A DNA stretch of 64,000 nt from Sediminibacterium sp. (GTDB lineage Bacteria; Bacteroidota; Bacteroidia; Chitinophagales; Chitinophagaceae). Within the stretch, counting starts at the first letter, position 1. Each line of letters opens with the position of its first letter. The stretch spans positions 45,290-109,289 of the forward strand of contig JANREK010000030.1 of NCBI GenBank assembly GCA_030726065.1, written 5' to 3'. A model generated the notes under the pieces. It searched no databases. It saw only the letters and a program-made list of their open reading frames with translations, and was not told the origin of the DNA. The position numbers and the translations under genes are program-made. Shown here one piece after another: positions 1 to 6,263 of the stretch.

Positions 1-635
1 CGATCAATGGTTCCGATGGGGTAGGTTGGATCCGACGGGAATTTGAAAAAATCTCCCCCTAAAATGGGTTCTTCATTTTCAAAACGTACTACTTCAATTA
101 TTTTTTTTGAAACACTGGTGTTATTTTCATCGAATCCTAACAAGGTATAAATGGTTGTTTCATTGTATGGTATTGGGATAATATCATAGTAAATAGCACC
201 AATCCATTTTTTTCTGTCATTCACCCCCAATGTATTATTTTGAACAAAATCTGAATTGTCAAAGAATGGTAATAATTTAAGTTGTCCATCAGGGGTAGGT
301 AGTTGCATGGCGCCTCTTTGACGATACGTGCCGTCACCCAAGTCCACCTGCCAACTAAAAAACTTAAAACGTCCATCAGGGGAAATGATATGTTTAATCG
401 CCGTTAATGAGTCAAAGTTATATTTAAAGGAGTAGGGACTTTTTAAGTTTTGTACCAATGCTCTCGTGAAAATGCTATCAGCGTTTAATCGATTTCTAAG
501 AATGGTATCTTCCTGAATACGGGTAGCTAATTTTTGTAATTGAATCCCGGTGGAATCGTAATTAATTATTGACTGCCCTTTAACATTACTGTTTAATAAA
601 ATAAGTATTGCTCCAAATAAAATAAATTGTTTCAT
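1..635 (-). CDS. Secreted hypothetical protein, C-terminus outside window
   Basis: The reading frame opens with ATG at 635 and stays open to the window edge, giving about 211 residues. The first 21 residues form a signal peptide: KQ, then a hydrophobic run, then a cleavage-like VKGQ, so the product should be exported. The rest is a soluble, beta-rich-looking domain rich in aromatic and Asp residues (HIISPDGRFKFFSWQVDLGDG near residue 85), with no membrane segment and no motif I recognise. It is the last visible gene of the minus-strand heptose/glycosyltransferase operon and starts 10 bases after the gmhB stop. Function unknown; the gene is real on frame length, signal peptide and spacing. Confidence 0.75.
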   Translation of the reverse strand, partial: MKQFILFGAILILLNSNVKGQSIINYDSTGIQLQKLATRIQEDTILRNRLNADSIFTRALVQNLKSPYSFKYNFDSLTAIKHIISPDGRFKFFSWQVDLGDGTYRQRGAMQLPTPDGQLKLLPFFDNSDFVQNNTLGVNDRKKWIGAIYYDIIPIPYNETTIYTLLGFDENNTSVSKKIIEVVRFENEEPILGGDFFKFPSDPTYPIGTID

Positions 636-645
636 TATCTTATAC

Positions 646-1203
646 TTATTTTGATATTGCATTTGCAAACTCAAGTAGGTTGTTAAATCTAAAATCAATA
701 CTTGGGTCAGGGAAAGGAGTTTCGGGATGGGTAGTGGCTAAGAAAACAGTATGTAAACCTGCATTACGACCAAATGCCATATCACTAGGTCTGTTACCGA
801 CCATAATTGAAGTACTAAAATCAATAGAAGGAAACATTTCTTTGGCTTGCATGGCCATTCCTGGTTGCGGCTTACGATTGATGGAGTCATTTTCAATATC
901 GGTACAATAAAATACATGATCAATACTACCACCGATAGTTTCAATGGTGCGCAACATATTCTCATGAATTTGATTCAAATCAGATTCGGTCATAATACCA
1001 CGCCCAACGCCCTTTTGATTGGTGGTAATAACAATGGTTTTGAATAAGTTCGCTAAAATGGGTAGGGCTTCAATGCTTTCATTGTAAAACTCAAATTCAT
1101 TCCAAGTTTTAATATAGTCATTGTCCTTTTCAACATTAATTACACCATCTCTATCTAAAAATAGTGTCCAATTGGGGTTGATATCTGATAAGTTAAATGA
1201 CAA
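646..1203 (-). CDS. gmhB: D-glycero-D-manno-heptose 1,7-bisphosphate phosphatase-like HAD protein
   Basis: This HAD-superfamily (IIIA) phosphatase probably removes the C7 phosphate of heptose 1,7-bisphosphate in the ADP- or GDP-heptose route for LPS or S-layer glycans, in the cytoplasm. The nucleophile motif is FLDRDGVIN, followed by VITTNQKGVGRG (motif II Thr) and VGNRPSDMAFGRNAG (motif IV, with N-R-P-S-D in place of the usual GD). The GmhB zinc-loop cysteines are not evident, so a related sugar-phosphate or histidinol-phosphate substrate is possible. An ATG at 1260 would add a hydrophobic leader and overlap gmhA by 34 bases. I prefer the TTG at 1203, which gives the short MSFNLSDINPNWTLFLDRD start usual for the family. 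It lies directly downstream of gmhA. Confidence 0.8.
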   Translation of the reverse strand: MSFNLSDINPNWTLFLDRDGVINVEKDNDYIKTWNEFEFYNESIEALPILANLFKTIVITTNQKGVGRGIMTESDLNQIHENMLRTIETIGGSIDHVFYCTDIENDSINRKPQPGMAMQAKEMFPSIDFSTSIMVGNRPSDMAFGRNAGLHTVFLATTHPETPFPDPSIDFRFNNLLEFANAISK

Positions 1204-1226
1204 AATGATGTTTTTAAAATAGATAA

Positions 1227-1805
1227 TTATCCAAAAATATTGCTTTCTACTAATTCGCAAATAATATGTCCTACTAAAATATGAGACTCTTGAATTCGTG
1301 GGGTATCATTGGAGGGGACATTGATTAAATAGTCTGAAATTTCTTTCATCTTACCACCTTTATCTCCAGTAAATCCAATGGTGACTACTTGCTTGGTTTT
1401 AGCCATTTCAAATGCTTTTACAATATTTCCAGAATTCCCTGAAGTACTTATGCCCACTAATACATCTCCTGGCTTTGTAATGCCTTCTATTAACCTCGCA
1501 TAGATGACTTCGTAGCTATAATCATTTGCCACAGCAGTTAAATAAGAAGTGTTACAATGTAAAGCTTCAGAAGGCAATGCTTTTCTGTCTTTATAAAAAC
1601 GACCAGAAAATTCAGCAGCCAAATGTTGTGCATCAGCTGCACTTCCACCATTGCCAGCAAAATAAACACTATTGCCATTTTGAAAGGCGGTGGTTATTAC
1701 TTTAACGACTGTATCAATTTGGGCAATTAAGTGAGCATCACCCAAAAGGGCTTGTTTTACTTTAATTGATTCGTTAATAATAGATGAAATTTTTTGATGA
1801 TGCAT
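1227..1805 (-). CDS. gmhA: Phosphoheptose isomerase (sedoheptulose 7-phosphate isomerase)
   Basis: GmhA converts sedoheptulose 7-phosphate to D-glycero-D-manno-heptose 7-phosphate, the first step of heptose precursor synthesis, as a cytoplasmic tetramer. The 192 residues match the family length. A SIS domain is clear: FAGNGGSAADAQHLAAEFSGRF around residues 49-70 holds the phosphate-binding Ser and the zinc ligands His61 and Glu65, and GISTSGNSGNIVKA is the second phosphate loop. A C-terminal HILVGHIICELVE carries the third zinc His. It is preceded by a glycosyltransferase (30 bases) and followed by gmhB. No heptokinase or nucleotidyltransferase (hldE or hddA/hddC) is in the window, so the pathway must be completed elsewhere. 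Confidence 0.93.
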   Translation of the reverse strand: MHHQKISSIINESIKVKQALLGDAHLIAQIDTVVKVITTAFQNGNSVYFAGNGGSAADAQHLAAEFSGRFYKDRKALPSEALHCNTSYLTAVANDYSYEVIYARLIEGITKPGDVLVGISTSGNSGNIVKAFEMAKTKQVVTIGFTGDKGGKMKEISDYLINVPSNDTPRIQESHILVGHIICELVESNIFG

Positions 1806-1835
1806 ATAAATAGTTGCTTGCTTTAAAATTCGTAA

Positions 1836-2966
1836 TTATAATTGTTGGTACAAAGCTAAAAACTTTTCAGTCATTTGTGCCCAGCTGTATTTTTTCTTTT
1901 CTTCTATAATATTGGGAATGAAATGATTTTCGCCTAATTCATATAAGGTTTCAATCCCTTTAGCTATTGCTTCAGTAGTAGGTGCAACCACAATGCCTGT
2001 TTTTAAGTTAGGTACCGTATCCGCCAAACCGCCTACATTGGTCACCAACATTGGTTTTTCAAAATGATATGCTAGGGGAGTGACGCCACTTTGGGTGGCA
2101 TTTCTGTAGGGTTGTATGATAAAATCAGCGCTACAAACATAATTTTTAACTTCAACATCCGGTATATAATTGGAATAAAACTTAATTTGATCTTGTAAAC
2201 CAAGCGAACTAACTAAATCATGATAGGCACTTGCATCCTCGTAAAATTCTCCTACAATCATTAATTGAATACTTAATTTCTTTATTGCTTCATTAGCCAT
2301 TGCATGAATTAATAAATCAAGGCCTTTGTATTTACGGATATAACCAAAAAATAAAATGATTTTATCTTCTTGTGGCAATCCCAATTGCGTCCTTGCTTCC
2401 AATTTTGTAATTGGATCACCGAAGTGATTAAAAATGGGATGTGGTGATATACAAACTGGTTTGTGTGAAAATGTTTTTATATCATTTTTTACTTTTTCGC
2501 TCATGGCGATAAATCCATCCACTGTTTTTACGAAGTAGTTAGTTAATAAACGATCACCTATTCTTTTTTCATGTGGGATCATATTATCTACAATCGAAAT
2601 GACATTGGTGTGTTTGTTTTTTTTAGCAATTTTTAAAATCGTACCTAAACAAGGGGCTAAAAATGGAATCCAAAATCGAACTATAATTAAATCTGGTTTT
2701 TCACGGTGTAATTTAAGTCCAATTTTAATCCAATTGAAAGGGTTAATTGAATTTATACAAACTTCAATATTTACATTATTGGGTTTTGGATCGGTCGTGT
2801 ATTGACTTTTCCCTGGAAATAAAATGGAAGGGTATTGTAAAGAGAATGTATCAATGCGTGTTTGAATACCTTTTTCTGTAAATTGGGTAGCTAATTTTTC
2901 ATCAAAAGCGGAAAGTCCACCGCGTAAAGGCCATGCTGGGCCAATTATGACCAGTTTGTTTACCAT
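1836..2966 (-). CDS. Glycosyltransferase family 4 (GT-B)
   Basis: Retaining GT-B glycosyltransferase, probably acting on the cytoplasmic face on a lipid-linked or LPS acceptor. The N-terminal half has the acceptor-side signature GPAWPLRGGLSAFDEKLA. The C-terminal half (from about residue 195) has the nucleotide-sugar domain beginning DKIILFFGYIRKYKGLDLLIHAM. The usual E-x7-E motif is replaced by QPYRNATQSGVTPLAYHFEKP, a variant I associate with a Bacteroidota subfamily (recollection, not searched). There is no transmembrane helix. It overlaps the upstream GT2 gene by 7 bases, so the two are probably translationally coupled. Donor and acceptor cannot be read from the sequence. Confidence 0.88.
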   Translation of the reverse strand: MVNKLVIIGPAWPLRGGLSAFDEKLATQFTEKGIQTRIDTFSLQYPSILFPGKSQYTTDPKPNNVNIEVCINSINPFNWIKIGLKLHREKPDLIIVRFWIPFLAPCLGTILKIAKKNKHTNVISIVDNMIPHEKRIGDRLLTNYFVKTVDGFIAMSEKVKNDIKTFSHKPVCISPHPIFNHFGDPITKLEARTQLGLPQEDKIILFFGYIRKYKGLDLLIHAMANEAIKKLSIQLMIVGEFYEDASAYHDLVSSLGLQDQIKFYSNYIPDVEVKNYVCSADFIIQPYRNATQSGVTPLAYHFEKPMLVTNVGGLADTVPNLKTGIVVAPTTEAIAKGIETLYELGENHFIPNIIEEKKKYSWAQMTEKFLALYQQL

Positions 2967-3901
2967 CCTTGTTTGTCTTCAATTAAATAGACATTCCTTT
3001 CAGACGCATTTCGATTCACTAATTCACCAATAAAACCTGCTAAAAATAATTGCATACCAACCATCATGGAAGTTAATGCGATATAAAAACTAGGTTTATT
3101 AGTTACGGTATAATTAGGATCTAAAATTTTTCCTGTGACGATGAATCCAAAGGATATCAATCCAATCATGAAAAATAAAGAGCCAATGAGCCCAAAAAAT
3201 TGCATGGGTTTCTTGCCAAATTTGGATAAAAATTGAATCGTCATTAAATCTAAAAACCCATTGACAAAACGTTCCCAGCCAAATTTAGTAGTGCCATATT
3301 TACGGGCTTGATGCACTACCACTTTTTCGCCAATCTTTTTAAATCCTGCCCATTTGGCTAATATAGGAATGTACCTATGCATCTCGCCAAAAACCTCGAT
3401 GCTTTTAACCACTTTTAATTGATACGCTTTAATGCCACAGTTAAAATCGTGTAGTTGTATGCCTGAACTTTTACGCGCAACTGCATTGTATATTTTGGAA
3501 GGAATATTTTTAGTGAAGGTGTTATCATATCTTCTTTTCTTCCATCCACTTACTAAATGATAACCTTGTTTGTTAATCATTTCTACAAATTCTGGAATTT
3601 CTTCAGGAGAATCTTGTAGGTCTGCATCCATGGTAATAACGATATCACCTTGTGCAGCTTTGAAGCCTTCATTTAAGGCTGCTGACTTTCCATAATTTCT
3701 TTGAAATTTAATGCCCTTCAAGTTTGGGTATTCATTTCGTAGGTTGGATATCGTACCCCAACTGTTATCATCACTGCCATCATCAATCATGATCACTTCA
3801 TAACTGAAATTATTGGATTGCATCACACGATGTATCCATGCCATTAATTCAGGTAATGAATCAGCTTCGTTAAAAAGTGGTATGACAACGCTTATTTGCA
3901 T
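2960..3901 (-). CDS. Polyprenyl-phosphate glycosyltransferase (GT2, DPM1/GtrB-like)
   Basis: Inverting GT-A glycosyltransferase that probably loads a sugar onto polyprenyl phosphate at the inner membrane. The start SVVIPLFNEADSLPEL, the MIDDGSDDNSW and ITMDADLQDSPEEIPE (DxD) motifs and the later acceptor loop are typical of the DPM1-like GT2 family. Two C-terminal membrane helices (about residues 233-258 and 276-298) anchor it, as in GtrB and ArnC. Length (313) is normal for this group. It sits between DUF4199 (8 bases upstream) and the GT4 gene (7-base overlap), within the envelope-glycan operon. Confidence 0.9.
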   Translation of the reverse strand: MQISVVIPLFNEADSLPELMAWIHRVMQSNNFSYEVIMIDDGSDDNSWGTISNLRNEYPNLKGIKFQRNYGKSAALNEGFKAAQGDIVITMDADLQDSPEEIPEFVEMINKQGYHLVSGWKKRRYDNTFTKNIPSKIYNAVARKSSGIQLHDFNCGIKAYQLKVVKSIEVFGEMHRYIPILAKWAGFKKIGEKVVVHQARKYGTTKFGWERFVNGFLDLMTIQFLSKFGKKPMQFFGLIGSLFFMIGLISFGFIVTGKILDPNYTVTNKPSFYIALTSMMVGMQLFLAGFIGELVNRNASERNVYLIEDKQGW

Positions 3902-3909
3902 ATATAAAT

Positions 3910-4431
3910 TTAAGCAGTAGGTTCTGCAAATGGATCAACTGGATTTTTCTTAGCAATACCAGCACCAATTAATGAAGCTATAACACCCATAAATGCAGTG
4001 CCAATAATGGCGCCACCAATGGCGAATGGTAATAAAAATTTCTTAGTCATACCAAGGCCTTGCTCAATCATTTCATCGGTCATTTGAGGATTTTCTGCCA
4101 TTTTCTTTCTAGCTATTTCTAATATTTTATCAGGCATCTCAGGGAATAATACTTTTAAAGATAGAACAACATATACCACAGATATAACAATGATGACAGA
4201 TGTAGTTTTAAATCCATGTGCAAAAATATTGCCAAATGTTACGTTGTTGTTATTTTCATTTGCATACATGATGCAACTATATATTAAACCGCCAATAGTA
4301 ATTGCATAATTGATGTAGTTGATCCAACTTACTTCATATAAGTTAAATACGGTTACAATGATGCTGATTAAAATTCCAAATGCACTTAAAATAGCGCCTT
4401 TGACAATATGAGAAGTTACTTTATTTTCCAT
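3910..4431 (-). CDS. DUF4199 family integral membrane protein
   Basis: Small inner-membrane protein of 173 residues with four predicted helices: about 10-30, 36-55, 76-96 and 135-158. Between helices 3 and 4 lies a hydrophilic loop (MPDKILEIARKKMAENPQMTDEMIEQ), and the C-terminus is a short charged tail. Arrangement and composition match DUF4199, a Bacteroidota family of unknown function. A dihydroorotase-like gene upstream and a DPM1-like glycosyltransferase downstream is an arrangement I recall from related genomes (not checked). It may assist the neighbouring glycosyltransferase in the membrane, but that rests on context only. Confidence 0.8.
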   Translation of the reverse strand: MENKVTSHIVKGAILSAFGILISIIVTVFNLYEVSWINYINYAITIGGLIYSCIMYANENNNNVTFGNIFAHGFKTTSVIIVISVVYVVLSLKVLFPEMPDKILEIARKKMAENPQMTDEMIEQGLGMTKKFLLPFAIGGAIIGTAFMGVIASLIGAGIAKKNPVDPFAEPTA

Positions 4432-4460
4432 AATCTTTATTTGTTTGTGTGTTTTTATTA

Positions 4461-5723
4461 TTAAGCCAAATGTAATTGGCCTTTACTGAATACGCCTTTA
4501 ATTTTTCCAGTTAATTTAATATCCCAAAATGGAGAGTTGGCTGATTTGCTCTTTGAATCCTTTTGAGATAAAAGGGTAGTTTCTGTTTTGTTATAAAATG
4601 TCAAATCAGCAACGGCGCCTTCTGTAATTCCTTCGTTTTCTAATTTAAAAATACTTCTAGCATTTAGCGAGAATAATTCTGAAATTCTATTATCAGATAA
4701 TTTTGGAAATAAATGTTGTATAGTAGCAAAGCTGGTTTCAATACTTGCAATACCTGTTTTCGCATTTTCGAATTCTATTGTTTTGGCATCCCAATCCTGC
4801 GGCATATGATGGGAGCTGATACAATCAATAGTGCCATCTTCAATTGCTTTGAATAAGGCTTCTTGATCTTTCTTCGTTCTAAGCGGCGGGAATACTTTTA
4901 ATAAGGTATTGTAATCTTTCAAATCTTCCTCGGTAAAAAACAAATGGTAAGGGGTTACACTGCATGTAATTTTCAAACCTTCTTTTTTAGCATTACGTAT
5001 CAACGCAATTCCTTTTGCAGTACTTACACCTGTAATGTGTAATTGTGAATTGGTATATTTTAATAACTCAATATCTCTAGAGATAATTAATTCTTCAGCG
5101 ATTGCAGGAATTCCTGGCAGACCTAATTTCGTTGATAGAATCCCTTCATTCATTAAACCCAAACTGCCCAAACTTTTATCAATGGGCATTTGTATAACTA
5201 CACCATCAAAAGCTTTTACATATTGTAAGGCTTTCAAAAATAATAATGTTGATTGAACAGGGTATAGTCCATCACTAAAAGCAACTGCACCATTTGAATT
5301 CATATCAATCATCTCTGCCAAATCCTTTCCTTCTATTTTTTTAGAGAGTGCTCCAATGGGTAAAATATGAATTGGTAATTCTTGGCTATGTTGTTTTACA
5401 TAGGTAACCTGTGATTTATTATCGATAACAGGGTTTGTATTAGGCACTACAAAAACAGTAGTAAAACCACCTTGAATTGCTGCATTGGAACCTGTGGATA
5501 AAGTTTCTCTATGTTCCATACCTGGATCACAAAAGTGAACAAATGGGTCTATAAATCCGGGAGAAACTATTGAATTTTTTAAATCGATTGTCTGATCAGC
5601 CGCTCCTTTATATTTATCTGTAATGGAAATAATTTGTTGGTCTTTTATTAAAATATCCTTAACCAACCCATTAAAAGGCGACCTCGTATCTGCAATTTTA
5701 ACTTGACTTAGAAGAATTGTCAT
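4461..5723 (-). CDS. Dihydroorotase homologue lacking most metal ligands (probably non-catalytic)
   Basis: Amidohydrolase-fold protein of 420 residues, collinear with class I dihydroorotase (PyrC), which closes carbamoyl-aspartate to dihydroorotate. The framework is conserved: SPGFIDPFVHFCDPGMEHRET, GGFTTVFVVPNTNP, LGLMNEG, TPYHL and the C-terminal composite sheet GAVADLTFY. The catalytic set is not. The HxH motif reads F61-V-H63; the substrate Arg after it is Cys65; the metal His positions appear as Gln178 (usually HAED) and Gly232 (usually HVST); and the catalytic Asp of TDHAPH is His305 in SSHHMPQ. Asp151 remains. It is first in the glycosyltransferase operon and far from pyrB and pyrE. 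Automatic annotation as PyrC would be misleading; a structural or regulatory role, or another substrate, is more likely. Confidence 0.82.
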   Translation of the reverse strand: MTILLSQVKIADTRSPFNGLVKDILIKDQQIISITDKYKGAADQTIDLKNSIVSPGFIDPFVHFCDPGMEHRETLSTGSNAAIQGGFTTVFVVPNTNPVIDNKSQVTYVKQHSQELPIHILPIGALSKKIEGKDLAEMIDMNSNGAVAFSDGLYPVQSTLLFLKALQYVKAFDGVVIQMPIDKSLGSLGLMNEGILSTKLGLPGIPAIAEELIISRDIELLKYTNSQLHITGVSTAKGIALIRNAKKEGLKITCSVTPYHLFFTEEDLKDYNTLLKVFPPLRTKKDQEALFKAIEDGTIDCISSHHMPQDWDAKTIEFENAKTGIASIETSFATIQHLFPKLSDNRISELFSLNARSIFKLENEGITEGAVADLTFYNKTETTLLSQKDSKSKSANSPFWDIKLTGKIKGVFSKGQLHLA

Positions 5724-5906
5724 CGGGTCTGTAAAATTTTAATGCAATATACCTTGATTTTTCTATTTAGGGTTATATTTACACCCGATTTACTTAAATT
5801 TTAGCTTAAAAATCAGCTAAATAGGTCATTTTAAGGTGTATTTAGATTGTTGTCTAATACTTTAAAGGAGTTGCTTTCAAGAAACGGGAGTAGCGTTCAA
5901 AACAAT

Positions 5907-5983
5907 CGGGTGGTAGCGCAGTCCGGTAGCGTACACGTCTGGGGGGCGTGTGGTCGCAGGTTCAAATCCTGTTCACCCGACCA
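5907..5983 (+). tRNA. tRNA-Pro (anticodon GGG)
   Basis: A full cloverleaf can be drawn. Acceptor stem CGGGTGG pairs with TCACCCG (one G-T). The D arm is GCGC/GCGT, anticodon stem CACGT/GCGTG closes the loop CTGGGGG with anticodon GGG, and T arm GCAGG-TTCAAAT-CCTGT is followed by discriminator A at 5980. The CCA end is encoded (5981-5983), unlike the tRNA-Ser at 56113. The gene stands alone between the dihydroorotase-like gene and a block of inverted repeats. Confidence 0.95.
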
Positions 5984-5990
5984 AAAAAGG

Positions 5991-6111
5991 TATATCAGCC
6001 ACAACGAAGTTGTGGCTGAGTTGTTTCAAGAGCGAGAAAATCAAGCTTGCTTGAATTTTTGAGTAAATTGAAACAACTCATAGCCCAGAGCGAAGCGAAT
6101 GGGCTGATATA
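5991..6111. repeat. Nested palindromic element A, directly 3' of tRNA-Pro
   Basis: The 121 bases are almost wholly inverted repeats. An outer 10-bp pair TATATCAGCC (5991-6000) / GGCTGATATA (6102-6111) encloses three units. First is a 9-bp hairpin AGCCACAAC-GAA-GTTGTGGCT (5997-6017). Next is a 12-bp pair GAGTTGTTTCAA (6018-6029) / TTGAAACAACTC (6068-6079) holding a core hairpin TCAAGC-TT-GCTTGA (6041-6054). Last is AGCCCA-N12-TGGGCT (6082-6105). All arms are exact. The AGCC/GGCT arms compete, so alternative folds exist. No T-run follows, so it is not an ordinary terminator. Element B at 56199 has a similar plan. Confidence 0.8.
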
Positions 6112-6138
6112 TTATGCTTTTGCAAAAAGGTGAATACA

Positions 6139-6245
6139 GGATGCCGGAGTGAAACGACGGCAATCCAGGGTAATACAGGATCACCGAACGAAGTGAGGTA
6201 ATCCGAAGGGGATGTCAGGATGCCGGAGTGAAACGACGGCAATCC
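6139..6245 (+). repeat. Three alternating short palindromic repeats (alpha-beta-alpha)
   Basis: Three imperfect palindromes share the form GGAT-arm-GA..GAA..GA-arm'-AATCC. Copies 1 (6139-6166) and 3 (6218-6245) are identical 28-mers with arms GCCG/CGGC (alpha). Copy 2 (6178-6204) is a 27-mer with arms CACC/GGT (beta). Starts are 39 and 40 bases apart and all copies have the same orientation. The same two types alternate after tRNA-Ser (56396-56600). The pattern resembles REP/BIME-type repeats, but no transposase of that kind is in the window. Confidence 0.8.
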
Positions 6246-6263
6246 TGTGTAAGACAAATCAAC

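Noticed and set aside
5847-6062. Open frame of 71 codons over the tRNA-Pro
   Set aside because: It reads through the tRNA and the inverted repeats; composition is not protein-like, and the tRNA explains the sequence.
5991-6245. CRISPR array after tRNA-Pro
   Set aside because: Only three units of two different palindromes, spacers of about 12 bases, no cas genes.
5907-6263. Integrated element using the tRNA-Pro 3' end as attachment site
   Set aside because: No integrase and no repeat of the tRNA 3' end was seen in the window; the neighbouring genes are ordinary.
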